From: Nelumbo lutea
Taxonomy: Eukaryota; Streptophyta; Magnoliopsida; Proteales; Nelumbonaceae
NCBI GenBank assembly: GCA_022828595.1
Contig: JAKGHH010000008.1
Coordinates: 27,086,378-27,150,377 of the forward strand
DNA: 64,000 nucleotides
Reading direction: 5' to 3'
Part shown: positions 1 through 11,766 of the stretch, one piece after another
Numbering within the stretch: the first letter of the stretch is position 1
Layout of the letters: every line of letters begins with the position of its first letter
Made by a program: the position numbers and the translations under genes
The notes under the pieces: model-generated
What the model was told of the DNA's origin: nothing
The model's database searches: none
What the model saw: only the letters and a program-made list of their open reading frames with translations

Positions 1-2
1 CT

Positions 3-1769
3 TTCTTCCTCACGCCAAACGGTTCTATCATCCCTCCACAGTCAGGAGGTGGCTGTCTTGGTCTTTTAAGTTTCGACCGTCGGTTCGACAACAACACAGA
101 AAATCAACTTATTGCAGTAGAGTTCGACACCTTTTCAAATGACTACTGGGATCCAGACTACAATCATGTGGGTATCGATGTCAATTCCGTTTTTTCTGTG
201 GCAACTGCTGAGTGGTCTAGTAGTAATATTATCAATGGGAGCACAGTTGATGCTCGGATTATCTATAATTCTAGTACAAAATTGCTGAGTGTTTTCTTTA
301 CTTATGATGAAAAGCCAGTGTCCGGTGAGAGCCCTAATCTTTCTTATATAGTTGATATGAGGAAGTTCTTGCCAGAATGGGTGACTATTGGGCTTTCTGC
401 TACTACTGGTAAATTCGTGGAGCTACATCAACTTCATTCCTGGGACTTTTATTCGAGTTTGGAGGTAAAGGTGTCTAATTCAACAGTGGGAAATGACGGT
501 CATAACTCAACTATGGGGAGTAATTCCACGTTGGGGAACGGGGGGCATAATTCTACTTCAGAGGCTACAGAGATAAAGAAGACAAACAATACAAGATTGA
601 TCGTTGGACTGGTTGTTGGTGCAGTTACGTCGATGGGTTTGTTGGCAGGCATGATTTGGTTCATCATGCATATGAAGAGGATGAGGGATATGGAAGAAGT
701 GAAGAGTGCAGTTCTTAATAATGATGGTTCTATGAATGATGAATTCGAAATGGGAGTTGGACCTAAAAGGTTCTTGTATGGTGAATTGGCTCAGGCAACG
801 AATGACTTCGATGAGGAACAAAAGCTTGGAGAGGGAGGATTTGGAAGCGTTTATAGAGGTTTTCTGAGTGATCTCAACTTGGAAGTGGCCGTGAAGAGGG
901 TCTCCAAAGGGTCTAAACAAGGGATAAAGGAGTATATGTCCGAAGTGAAAATCATTAGTCAATTACGGCATAAAAACTTGGTCCAACTTGTGGGTTGGTG
1001 CCACCAGCGAAATGAGTTTCTCCTTGTATACGAGTTCATGCCCAACGGTAGTCTCGATTCCCATCTCTTTGGACGACAGGACTCACACTCACTGACATGG
1101 AAAGTAAGGCACAATATCGCAGTTGGCTTGGCCTCTGGATTGCTCTATCTGCATGAAGAATGGGAACAATGTGTTCTTCATAGAGATATTAAATCAAGTA
1201 ATGTGATGTTAGACTCTAGTTTTAATGCAAAACTCGGGGATTTTGGGTTTGCAAGACTTGTTGACCATGGCCAACTAGCACAAACAACTGTGTTAGCTGG
1301 GACCATAGGTTACATGGCTCCCGAATGTGTTATGACCCCCAAGTATAGCAAGGAATCAGACGTTTACAGCTATGGAATTGTTGCTTTGGAGATTGCTTGT
1401 GGAAGGCGACCTGTTGAACCATGGCTAGAAACTAGTAAGGTAAGGCTGGTTGAATGGGTATGGGAGCTCTATGGAAGAGGATCGCTTCTTCAAGCAGCAG
1501 ATTCTAGACTTGTAAGTATGGGTTTTGATGAAAAACAAATGGAGTGTTTGATGGTTGTTGGGCTATGGTGTGCACACCCAGATTTCAACCTCCGACCCTC
1601 CATAAAGCAAGCGATGCAGGTTCTTTGTTTTGAAGCTCCATTACCCTTTCTCCCACCTAAGATGCCGATGCTCACTTTTAGTGCCCCTGAGTTTAATGAT
1701 TATGATCCTTCAACTTCATCATCTGGTGCTACTAATTCTTCTACGGCATCTCTCTTGAACCCACGCTAA
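3..1769 (+). CDS. L-type lectin receptor kinase A, 5'-partial (clade IX-like)
   Basis: The frame is open from base 3 to the TAA at 1767-1769, so the first 165 bases belong to the same gene and the true start lies left of the window; 588 residues are visible. Order: end of the legume-lectin domain (FFLTPNGS, VEFDTF, HVGIDVNS, LPEWVTIGLSATTG), a Ser/Asn-rich stalk, one membrane segment (residues about 199-223), then a kinase. The kinase has the GEGGFG loop (from residue 276), the VAVK lysine (298), HRDIKSSN (393), DFG (413) and APE (439). The tail is Ser/Thr-rich. These are the marks of plasma-membrane LecRKs, which sense extracellular ligands and phosphorylate Ser/Thr targets. All the motifs needed for an active RD kinase are present. 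Oddities are DFGF where the other copies have DFGL, and a stalk with repeated NST sequons. There is no intron, as usual for LecRKs. It is the only copy in the window without a visible lesion. Confidence 0.93.
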   Translation, partial: FFLTPNGSIIPPQSGGGCLGLLSFDRRFDNNTENQLIAVEFDTFSNDYWDPDYNHVGIDVNSVFSVATAEWSSSNIINGSTVDARIIYNSSTKLLSVFFTYDEKPVSGESPNLSYIVDMRKFLPEWVTIGLSATTGKFVELHQLHSWDFYSSLEVKVSNSTVGNDGHNSTMGSNSTLGNGGHNSTSEATEIKKTNNTRLIVGLVVGAVTSMGLLAGMIWFIMHMKRMRDMEEVKSAVLNNDGSMNDEFEMGVGPKRFLYGELAQATNDFDEEQKLGEGGFGSVYRGFLSDLNLEVAVKRVSKGSKQGIKEYMSEVKIISQLRHKNLVQLVGWCHQRNEFLLVYEFMPNGSLDSHLFGRQDSHSLTWKVRHNIAVGLASGLLYLHEEWEQCVLHRDIKSSNVMLDSSFNAKLGDFGFARLVDHGQLAQTTVLAGTIGYMAPECVMTPKYSKESDVYSYGIVALEIACGRRPVEPWLETSKVRLVEWVWELYGRGSLLQAADSRLVSMGFDEKQMECLMVVGLWCAHPDFNLRPSIKQAMQVLCFEAPLPFLPPKMPMLTFSAPEFNDYDPSTSSSGATNSSTASLLNPR

Positions 1770-2400
1770 GTTTAAAATCTTTACTTTTGCTGTATCTTGT
1801 ATGGACATTTGTGTTATTTTCTTTCCATGTTTTTCCTTTGTTTATGTTTATCTAAGTGTGCCTCAAGCTTATAAAAATAAGTTATTTGTACGATTTTCTA
1901 ATTATACAAGTTGCAACGTTGATTGTCACTGGGTTATAGACTTATAGTACCAAAGAAAAAAAAAAAATACTTGCATAGGGTTGTTAAAATTTTTATTCAC
2001 ATCTAATTAATAAGCGGTGTAAGGCCAGCTGGGTGACTTAGGTGCTGAGAGCAATCTACAATTCCTTAAGCCAGATCCAAAAGTGAAATCAGGTTGAATC
2101 AGGTTGAATTAGGTTGAATTAAGTTACGGTGATTCGGACTATTACCTTACCCATGAATAAAAACATACAAGTAAGGAGAATTTCGTAGAAGACCAATTAT
2201 CTCTCCCTATGCTGTAATTACCTTCTTCCGCCCATTTCTCCCCCTTCTATCTGTCTTTTTTTTTTTTCTCTTCAATCCTCATTTGTTTATTCCATTAAAA
2301 TTAATTTTTAAATCCAAGTAATTCTCCTCCAATTTTTTGGTCTGTTTATTTTTCGGTAGGTTATTTATTCGGGTAAATGCAATTAGTTGGATAAGTTTTT
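1770..2400. other. 3' flank of LecRK-A, no gene seen
   Basis: T-rich 3' flank of the receptor kinase. It holds an A-run near 1954-1966 and a short tandem array at about 2089-2125, four degenerate copies of a 10-bp unit of the type AGGTTGAATC. I see no further coding region. Confidence 0.5.
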
Positions 2401-2429
2401 CCTAGGAAATGCTTCTTCAGGTAAGTGCA

Positions 2430-2810
2430 CGCTACTAGAAAATCCATCTATAGAAGCCGTCATAATTGACTCTAAAAGCTGAAAAAATGTCTCTGAAGTA
2501 ATAGGAGGTGGCTAGGTAAGTGCCTCTAAAAGCCCTGTCACTAAATGTTTTAGAGGCGTACTTGGTTGAGCATTGAATGCGAATTTATTAGACTTTTAGA
2601 GGCACATACAACTCTCTATTGCATTGACCTTAAAAGTCTTGTATAGAGGTAGTTAAAAACGCCTCTAAAAGTTCAATTTAGAGAGACATTTGAATGCTTC
2701 TAAATGATTTTGCAACAATTTTATGTGCCTCTAAAAAAAATCTAAGAAAAGAAAAAATTTGTATGTTTTAATACTTAGAGACACTTTTGACTGTCTCTAA
2801 AAGGGTTTCA
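2430..2810. mobile_element. CACTA-like subterminal repeat region
   Basis: The stretch starts near GCTACTAGAAAATCC, which resembles the CACTACTAGAAAA termini of plant CACTA (En/Spm) transposons. It is followed by many copies, in both orientations, of a short unit of the type CCTCTAAAAG / CTTTTAGAGGC between about 2470 and 2810. Dense short subterminal repeats next to such a tip are typical of CACTA ends. The first bases are imperfect and no matching opposite terminus was found, so this is probably an eroded end rather than a whole element. Confidence 0.45.
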
Positions 2811-3234
2811 TTTCTTTTTAAAGAAAAATGCAAAATATTGTGAATATTTTTACAAAAAAATTTCAATTGATACACCTGTATGAAAATATATTCAATCAAA
2901 ACATAAAAATGTATGAAAATATATACAAAATACAAAAAGATGCACCTCATCCATAAAATTCCATCATCATTTTAAGAACAAAAAAAAAAAAAACACATTC
3001 AACTCTCCTTATATTCATTCTTGATTAGATGACTTGTTTTTTTAACAACCTACAAATCAAATGTAGAGTAGTACAAAAAAAAATTCCTATTAACATCTCA
3101 AAAAAATATTCTTTGTAATCTTCATCCAATTCTTTCCTCCTCTACAACCTGCGAATAAAAGCAACAAAAAGAAAAAAAAAACAAAATAAATAGATATAAC
3201 TTGAGTTCAAATCCGCACCCCACCCAATTTTTCC

Positions 3235-4820
3235 CCACAAACGCCCCACACGTTCACGAGCTGCCACCTATCCCTTCACACGAGATACGTAAGTAGCGCG
3301 TGTGGGGCTTACATAACGTTCATTAGCCCATTTACTCCTTCAAACCCTTCATTCAACAGCTCCAGGTTAGGTATCTCAAAACCCTTTTCTCCCTCTCCTG
3401 CCTCTCGAGTGCCTGACCCTGACTGTTTCTCCCTCGTCAGAACATCTTCTCCTTCTCCGGCACCGGCACCTACAACGGCAACCGGCAGTATTCTCCAGCC
3501 CATCTTTTCACCTCGTTTTTTATTTTTTCTTTTATTTTTTCTGATCTTTTCACTCATTGAAGGTGGTGACTTTATCTCTTCAGTCTTTCATCTCATCATC
3601 GATCAAGAATTTCATTACTATGCAGACCATTTTCAGCTCTTCTTTAATTAATGCAGCTGCTGCAAATTAAACCATTTGTTTAGATGATCAAAATTGGCTA
3701 ATCTCTGTTTTTTTTTTTTTTTTAATTTGTTTATTGATCGATTGACGAGACTTCCAGCTTACGTGACTTGCGCGTTCCCCCACCGACAGCACCGACCGCA
3801 TAGATAAACTGGATGAGTCAAACTCCATTATTAATTTATTAACTGGCTGATGGTGAAGACTTTCAGAGTCATCAGTCATGGTGACCATTAATTCTAATTG
3901 CTTGAGATCTAATGGGATAATTCTGTATTAATTTCTGTTTATTTTGATGAGCTGACTGCAATTCCATGAACTGTGTTGTTGCTGGAAGGAGAGGCTGCAT
4001 ATGTCGTTGCACAATTGCACTGACTGGGTTAGGCCTAGATAAGAATGGCAACTCCAAGAACAGAACTACCCCACACACCCACTGACCCACGCACATCGTT
4101 GAAACTGAGATAGAGAAAGAGAGAAGTAGACATCTCACATCTCACCTTGCTGGAACAAAACCGTGAAAAAGCTTGTGGGACCTCCAACTGTTGTTTGCTT
4201 TGTTCAGCTACGACTCTATAAAAAAAAGCAGCCCAGCTGCGATGAAGAAACAGTACTTAAGACATGGCTGCCCACTGCATTAATTGATCTGGTCCCCCGG
4301 CCAACTCCAATTTGCTCATCAAGCGTGGGCTTTACACCAAAGCCACTAGAAAATGCCTACACCCTTATTTCTCCTTTCCTTCAATTTCAGTTACATCTGA
4401 TCACTCCTTCACATGTGTGAATTCACTATTCAGTAATCGAGTGTCAAATGATCTGGTCCGCCGGTTTCTCTGATATCTGGAAAACGAAAACATCAGAATA
4501 AAAAAAGAAAAAATAAAAAACGAGGTGAAAAGATGGGCTGGGGAGTACCGCCGATTGCCGTTGTAGGTGCCGGTGCCGGAGAAGGAGAAGATGTTCTGGC
4601 GAGGAGAAACGGTCAGGGTCAGGCACTCGAGAGGGAGGAGAGGGAGAACAGGGTTTTTAGATACCTAACCTGGAGCTGTCGAATGATGGGTTTGAAGGAA
4701 TAAATGGGACTTTTGGGGGTAACGGAAGGGGCTAACGAACGTTATGTTAGCCCCGCACGCGCTATTTACATATCTCGTGTGAAGGAACAGGTGGCGGTTC
4801 GTGAGCGTGTAGGCAAGTTG
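3235..4820. repeat. Large inverted repeat, arms about 300 bp
   Basis: The segment at about 3235-3545 recurs in inverted orientation at about 4495-4820. Both arms carry the same C-rich strings when read inward, for example CTTCACACGAGATA, CAGCTCCAGGTTAGGTATCT, GAGTGCCTGACCCTGAC and CATCTTTTCACCTCG. The arms look about 85-90% identical, with one extra block of some 24 bases in the right arm. The loop is about 950 bp. I see no transposase in it. It could be a non-autonomous element with long terminal inverted repeats (MULE-like) or an inverted duplication of a promoter or gene fragment. Peptides read across the arms are mirror products and not counted as genes. Confidence 0.75.
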
Positions 4821-4829
4821 TATGATGGC

Positions 4830-6300
4830 ATCTGAGAGCACCAAGTAATCGCCTCTATGTTTTTTTCTGTTATTGTTCCATGTTTAACTTAGTCCTTTTC
4901 ACATACAGATTTTCAAAACTGATAGTTCAACTGCTAGCTACCTTCCAACCTGAATCTGTGCTCTGTAGGCAAACAGCTGTATGTGAAAACCCCAACCTGA
5001 ATCTGATATGAAGACTTTCCCCTAGGAATCTCCCCCCCCAACCCATATATCAAAAGAATATGATATGATACTAATCACCCCTTTCTTTATATTTCTGCAG
5101 CAAATTACCAGAGCTTACTGTAAGTTCACGGTGAATGAGCTGCATCATTGTTCTTTGCATTTTGGGTTTTGTTTTGGTGTCAATGAAGATCCATGCAGAG
5201 ATCATGGGAATCAAATGTCAATTTCAGACCAATGTTCCTTTCAAATATTATGAACTTGGGAAGCAAGGGTACAAAAGTTGTTCATCCTAATCACAGAATA
5301 TTGTATCCAACATGTATAATGATTCTAAATGGCTTTGGTCTTCTATTTTGTATAAAACAAATAAAAGTTTACCTTGTATAATGAGACAAAATGTCATTGT
5401 TAGCATTATCAGCATTATATTCCTTTATTCTTGAAGCTGAATGCTCTCAAATGTCAACGGAAACCACTCATTGGCCAAGCCAATATAAAATGTATGAAAA
5501 ACCATGACATGTTTGGATGATTAAAAATCCTTGAGGAGTGAAAATAAAAAACCGGAATAGTACCCTCAAGGATGAAGTAAGAGATTTGCTAAGGATTTTG
5601 AGAAGAGATTGTTTGGGTTTTCTACAGGCTGGGACTGGGACACACACGGACAGGTTGGGATTGAACCAGCTTAGCTGAATTGTTAATTCATCTCTCCCAA
5701 ACTTGTTTGGGAGGGCTGAGCTAGCTGAAGATATACTTTGGTTCAGCTAAACTAGTTGTGATGTGATTTGCAGAAGCTACTTAGGTTCAGCAGCTAGAAT
5801 ATACATAAAATAAGTTATGTTTGTTGACAACTGGCTTAGCTGCATGCCTTAAGAAGTCTAATAAAGTTAAGCTGGACAAGGCCCTTCAGATCAATGCCTG
5901 TTTGGTAGAGATGAATTCAACATTTAGCTAAGCTGGTTCAGCTGCTTTGTGGCATTTTCTATAACTATAAGCTAATGACTGACTGACAGTCAATTTGAGC
6001 TTCCCAGATTTTTCACCACGCATTGCTTAAAGGCTGTCGGTGTAAGATCCACCTTATTAGAGAGCCAGAAGCCACTGCTCTTCAGCCTCCCAAATGGGGG
6101 CACTCAAAGATGCGCGCTGAGCTGAAAAGAACAGCTTTTCAATCAACTGATCAACAGCTGATTTGGCCCTCTGAAATTCTCACCAAACCATAGTTTACAG
6201 GTAGGCAGGCCCTCTGTAGAAGGCTTTTCTACAGAAGCTTATCCAAACACAAGAACATTGAGATTCAAGACTCTACTGGCATCCCATTCAAACTAATGAT
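4830..6300. other. Intergenic, no recognisable gene
   Basis: Mixed-composition sequence. A splice-acceptor-like stretch (pyrimidine tract ending TTTCTGCAG) lies at about 5080-5100, but no convincing exon follows. From about 5590 to 6000 there are repeated GCTTAGCTGAAC/GTTCAGCTAA-like words in both orientations, as in a degraded non-autonomous DNA transposon. Not assigned. Confidence 0.35.
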
Positions 6301-6459
6301 CCATTATTTTATATAATAATAATTTTGAATATTATTATTTTTAATTTGTAGTTGGAGTTGTTGGATATAAATATGATTAATTTGTTTAAATTCTATGTAA
6401 ACCGTAGATGTTGAAGTTAATATGAATTAATTTATTTTAATTATAGTACATGATGAAAG

Positions 6460-6535
6460 ATGGCTTACTGGTTAAGGGGACATGCGTTTAAAATTAGATA
6501 AGTGGTTACATGAGTTTGAATCACATGATCTCTTT
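6460..6535 (+). repeat. tRNA-derived SINE-like head
   Basis: Reads like a decayed RNA polymerase III promoter: an A-box-like TGGCTTACTGGTTAAGG near 6465, then a B-box-like GAGTTTGAATCACATG near 6510, followed by a pyrimidine tract. The spacing fits a tRNA-related SINE rather than a working tRNA. No cloverleaf could be built by eye. Confidence 0.35.
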
Positions 6536-6799
6536 TTTTCCATGAATAGTCAAATTTATAGTTGCATCCAATATGCATCTGTATCAAAGCGTATCAAATA
6601 GCATCGACCGATACTATGCGATACACGCTAACATTTGACTAATATGCATGACAAATAGGATATACCTCTAGTCGTAGTGTATCCAATATCATAACATTTC
6701 GATACCGATATGTACATCCCGCATCAGACATATCGTGTTAATATTTTAATCCTTGTGTCTAATGCGGCCACAAAAGGCACACTATCGAGGTATGCTTTC

Positions 6800-6960
6800 A
6801 TATAAAGGGGTGGCAAATGGGTGGGTTGTGTTGGGTTAGGTGTGGGCTGAGGGCCAACCCATTCAGATTGATCCAATAATCCATTTGCCACCCATGTTTG
6901 TGGGCGGATCACAACCTTTTAACCTTGACCCACCTTAATCCATCCATTTAATATGATCAT
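6800..6960. repeat. hAT-like short terminal-repeat relic
   Basis: AAGGGGTGGCAAATGGG near 6804 is mirrored by CCATTTGCCACCCA near 6881. Tips of the type GGGGTGGCAAA are common in plant hAT MITEs. The pair is very close and the flanks give no clear target duplication, so it is probably a fragment. Confidence 0.35.
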
Positions 6961-8480
6961 CTAGTTCAAAATATATTTCTTTTTTTATTTTTACTTTTTC
7001 CCTATTCTAATTGCATAAAAACATAGAACTATATATTTCAACTAAAAAATAAAACTATTATTTTTTAAATAAAATTAAAAATGAATAAAGACACATAAGA
7101 TAAAAAAAAAAAACAAATTTATTGTATTCAGCACATAGTCATCTGAGCTCAGATCTACTTCATTTTTATGTAACAGGATGATATTGTTCTCATAAAGCCA
7201 AGGGCTTCCTCAATGATTTGGTGTCGCTCAAAACTGCTTAGGAATTTAGTGATAAAGGTATTGGTTTAGAACTCAAGAATTTGTGATGAAGGAATCCTCC
7301 GGGCTTTGCTTATCATATCCTTATTGAATCCTGAGTGCTTGATACTACAGCCTGTGTGAACTTTAAAAATAAGACTTCTTCATTCTTCACTTGGGAGGGA
7401 ATCTTCTTCATAGCAATCGCCCCTCCTGAGGAGCTAGGAGCTGATATCTGAGAAAACCGAGTGAAAAGCTCCTCTCCTTCCATGGCTGAGGGAGAGAGAG
7501 AGAAAAGATAAACCTGCTCAAGGTAGGAGGGAGAACATGTATGTTCTCATATCCCCTTCCTGCATTCTCCTTATTTGTCTCTTTCTTCTCCTTCCCATCA
7601 CTCTCTTTCTTTTCCATAGTCGAACCCTTTTGAAATTTATAAATTAACGTAAACCGAAAGGAAATTTGTGATTGTTTTTTGAATTTTAGATATTAAACCG
7701 TAAATGGAAATCGAGTTTAGCTAAGTTAATGCTCCCATTCGTATTGCCCTCTACTCCCAATGCTTTGTTTTTCTTCATTGTTTAAGAGAATCAAACCGTG
7801 GTGCTTTTGTTCTACTTTTGGCATCGTTCTGGAGATGAATCTGCCTCTACATTGACGAAACGTCTCCCCCTATCTTGGTTCGCTTATGCAGTTATTTCTT
7901 TTAATTCATTTTTCAACTTTCTGTAAATCGATGCTTAGGGTTAATGGTTTCAACACGTACCCGTGTTCCCGATTGAGTAACCGTGGAGATTTTCATCTAT
8001 TTCATTATTCTAAATCAAGCAATCCGAGGTGGACGACTATCCCATATAGATCGAGTATTCTATCATGATCATCTAGCTTCCTTGAGCATAGGTAATAATG
8101 GATCTATTACCCAATCCGGCTTCCAAAGGTTCTATGCTCTGTTTTTTTACACAGCCCAGTTGAAGACTGTAACTACACTACTGTAATTGATGGGAAAGGT
8201 TTTGTTTGATTCTCAGTTGTTGGAAGAAGATCCAAAGAGATTGTAATGCTTTTCAGGGGTATGTTTTGCTCTTTTATTTTATTTTTTTTCTATTTTAAAT
8301 CTCACCTGAAAAGTAATCTTTGACTTACAGTAGTTTAAAGGAACAAACAAAACCCTTTCTCATCGTCATCGACCCCAGGTGCTACTGTCGTGGCTTTGTC
8401 GAACGACAACTGTAGTAGAGGTTCGGGTTAACAAGGTGACCGAATCGGGGTTATCAGATCGGTATTCAAAAGCTCAACCT
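6960..8480. other. Intergenic, no gene supported
   Basis: AT-rich DNA, then a pyrimidine/purine-biased patch at about 7390-7620 (short GA and CT runs), then mixed sequence. Short open frames occur here on both strands, but none shows a family signature or codon pattern I would trust. Confidence 0.35.
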
Positions 8481-10460
8481 ATTTCAAAGTATTGTGCATT
8501 TATTATTTAATTATTATCAATTAGTAATTAATATCAATTAATATAAGTAATCAAGTTATCATTTGGGTAATTAATACCAATAACTGATATCAATTAATAA
8601 TTAATTACTAAATTCGAAATTTATCAAAATTTAAAAATGATTTTAATTTTTTTGATTTTTTTTACAATTTTAGTAATTTTTAATTTTGAAAATTTAGTAA
8701 TTTTACATTTTAGTAATTTTGATATTTGGAAAAGTAATTTCAAAAAGTATCAATTTTTTTATTTTGATATTTTCAGTAATTATTGTTTTTTTTTTAATTT
8801 TTTAATATTTTGTTCTTTATTGAAAATTCAGTAGTTTTTTTTTACATTTATCTTTTGCAATTACCATAATTTTGACTTTTGAAATTTTAATAACTTTTTA
8901 CATTTTTTCAGAACTTTTGATATTTAGAAAAGTAATCTCAAAAGATATCAACCCATTTATTTTATGAAATTAATTATTTAAAAATGTTGATATAAATTTT
9001 TCAATATAGTTATTGATATTTTTTCAATTTATTTTAATATTTACAGTAATTACTAATTGATATTTTTCAGAATATAAATTTATAAGCATTTATTCATTTT
9101 TTAGATATTTATTGAAAAATTTCAATAATTTTCTAGGAAAATTAATTTCAGTACAAATCCATTTATTTTTTGCATATTCAGAAATTTTGGTATTTGGAAA
9201 AGTAATTTCAAAACATATCAATGTATATATTTTAATATTTCCAGTAATTACTGAAAAACAATAATTAATAGTTATGTAATTACCGAAAAACTAAAAATAA
9301 ATAATTATTGGATAATTACCGATAAATGCTAAATTATTGTATATTTTTCAATATATTTACTGTCATTTTTCAATTTATTTTAATATTTTGAGTAATTAGT
9401 TCTTTTTATTTTTCAAAAATGTTAATTTACATACATTTATTACTATTTTCAGTTATTATTCAATAATTTCTCTTTGGAAAATTATTTTCAATATACATCC
9501 ATTTATTTTTTCCATTTACAGTGTATTTTTTTTGAAATTTCAGATTACTGTTTCAGCAATTTTGATATTTGGAACAGTAATTCGAAAAAGTATCAATTTA
9601 TTTATTTTGATAATCTCTGTAATTAGTTATTTATATTTTCAGGAAATATCATTTTCCATTTGATATTTTCAAATTTTTTTCACTAATAATTAGTTATTTA
9701 GATTTTCAGTAATTTTCATTAAGTATTGTTATTTTCCATATTCTATTTAATGTATTTTCTCAAATTTAATTATTGAAAAAATGTTGATGTATACTTTTCA
9801 ATATAATGACTGGTTTTTTTTTTCAGTTTATTTTAATTGAAAATTATTTTCATAAATTACTGAAATTTATTGGGATGTTACTTAAAAATATATAAAAGTT
9901 ACATAAAATTATTGGAGAAATTTATTTTCTAGTGAAAAATTACTGAATTTTTTTTTCTAGTAATTACAGAAAATTATTGGCAAGTTTCTGAAAAATATTT
10001 AAAAATTATTGAATTAATTTATCCTAATATTTTCATTAATTTGTCATTAATTTTCAAAAGAAATGAAAATGAAATTAATTTTGATAAAATGATTTTAGGC
10101 TCGCCCCGTTGCTTAAAATTATTGAAAAATTACTGCAAATTATTGAAATTAATTTAGTGTTTCAGTAATTATTGAAAATTGTGTGTTATTTTATTTAGTG
10201 ATATTTAGTGTTGTGGTGGATTTATCTATTTGGTGATTTCACTTGATTGCAGAGATTAAATGACTGAAAATTGTTTAAATTTATTGAAATTACCAAAAAT
10301 GCTGAAGATAGTAAGAAATTTTTAAAAATTACTGAAAATTATTTCAAAAATATTGAAAATGCCAAAAACACCAAAAGTTCAAAAATTACTGAAATCACTA
10401 AAAATGATTGAAAATTACCGAAAATGCAAAATGAACTAAAAATTATTGAGAATTTCTCAT
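8480..10460. repeat. AT-rich degenerate repeat domain
   Basis: About 2 kb dominated by TTTTCAGTAATT-like words on the + strand up to about 9840, then by the reverse complement (AAAATTACTGAAA) up to about 10,460. Inside the left part a longer module, with a core such as GGAAAAGTAATTTCAAAA followed by TATCAA, recurs at about 8721, 8918, 9190 and 9564. No frame has coding character. The strand switch suggests an inverted arrangement or two repeat blocks of opposite polarity. Confidence 0.6.
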
Positions 10461-10569
10461 ATATCGCATAGGTCCCACTAGTGTTGGCGTATACAATACG
10501 CGATTGTCTGACAGAGAGACACAAATATATTATATTATGTACAACTGTACGTACTTGATTCAACTACAG

Positions 10570-11530
10570 TAATCATTATCTTAAGGGCCCATTATATGAA
10601 GTGTGTAATCATCACACTATCAACCTGATTATCACATTATTATTGAAACTTCAATAGCCATTAGCCAATAGCAAAGCGCCATTTTAAAATGTCATGATTA
10701 GCAAAGCAGCACCTCTACGGCATTTTGGTAAGGGAGAATGACTGTTCAGCTAGGGTTAGAATTTATAGGCCTAAAATAAATTTATAGGCCTAAAGTACAG
10801 TGTGGGTTTTTGAACTTTTGAATGTTTATAAAGTTGCGGCAGAATTCAGAATTCTCCATTAGGCTTGTAGATACTTCTCTGTTTTGGTAATCAACATCTG
10901 TAGCTTTGGTCTAAATGCCCCTACAAATGTTGTGTCCAATCATCATGATTCAAACATTATGTTAGAGGTGTAAATTGGAACAATTTGATCTAAATGCCAT
11001 TAGGGGTGGCCACGATCCGAGCTTTCACGAGTTATTGTAGTTCGATTCAGTTTTAATCGAGTTTCAAGCAGACATTCTCACAATATGATAGTATTGTGAT
11101 AGTATAAGCACTAATATGGATACTGCTGATATTGCTGAAATTCTCACCCTCAATACTGCTATTAGAAATAGGGAAAAGAAAAAGGAAAACACTAGATTGA
11201 TTAACAAGGTTTCAACAATATTTAAAATAAAGGACAATTTAATATGCATTGATTCAGGTCGTTTTGGGTTTGGATGGGTATGACAAAGTGGTTCTAGGTT
11301 TGGATCTCTGGATACATATATTCAAGTGGGAAAATTTTAATAAAAAGCACTAAGATATTCATGTAATCGAATAATATCAAGATCGATTTTCATGTCCAGG
11401 GTTTGTGGACCTAGACTCTCTGATAATGGGGCAGGTAATTGGGCAACCAGGTAATCACTAGTCAGCCAACTCGAACCCGTTGATCGGTGTGTTTTAGACT
11501 TCAGAGCTAGCTCATGGATTGTAGTCCGGA
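10570..11530. other. Intergenic with small repeats
   Basis: No gene seen. A short tandem duplication of ATTTATAGGCCTAAA lies at about 10,760-10,795. A hAT-like tip TAGGGGTGG sits near 11,003 without a visible partner. Confidence 0.35.
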
Positions 11531-11532
11531 CG

Positions 11533-11685
11533 AGCTGGAGACAAAATTATACACACCCGGCTGAATTACCTTTCATGGTTGAACACACCAGTGCTCACTG
11601 TGGGCTCCATCTGGAACCCAACCCTATTGAACACTGGTGTGTTCAACGGCGATTCAGCCGGGTGTGTATGTTTTTGTCTCCAGCT
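11533..11685. mobile_element. Foldback MITE, about 153 bp
   Basis: The left arm (11,533 to about 11,593) begins AGCTGGAGACAAAA, continues through ACACACCCGGCTGAAT and ends GAACACACCAGTG. The right arm (about 11,632-11,685) is its near-perfect reverse complement and ends TTTTTGTCTCCAGCT. The loop is about 38 bp. No coding capacity. It lies just upstream of the LecRK-B relic, and the right tip recurs inside that relic at 15.69 kb, so the family was active within the cluster. Confidence 0.75.
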
Positions 11686-11766
11686 AATCCACCCCCATGG
11701 ATTGCTAGCTTATAGATCTATTCTCCATAATCTCTCTCAAACATCTAAATGGATAGCTACCCAAGA

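Noticed and set aside
3309..4626. Open frames of 60-82 codons on both strands with mirrored peptides (MPDPD..).
   Set aside because: They lie in the two arms of the inverted repeat and are the same sequence read from both sides; no codon bias or family likeness.
8637..8834. 65-codon Phe/Ile-rich open frame.
   Set aside because: Translation of T-rich repeat DNA.
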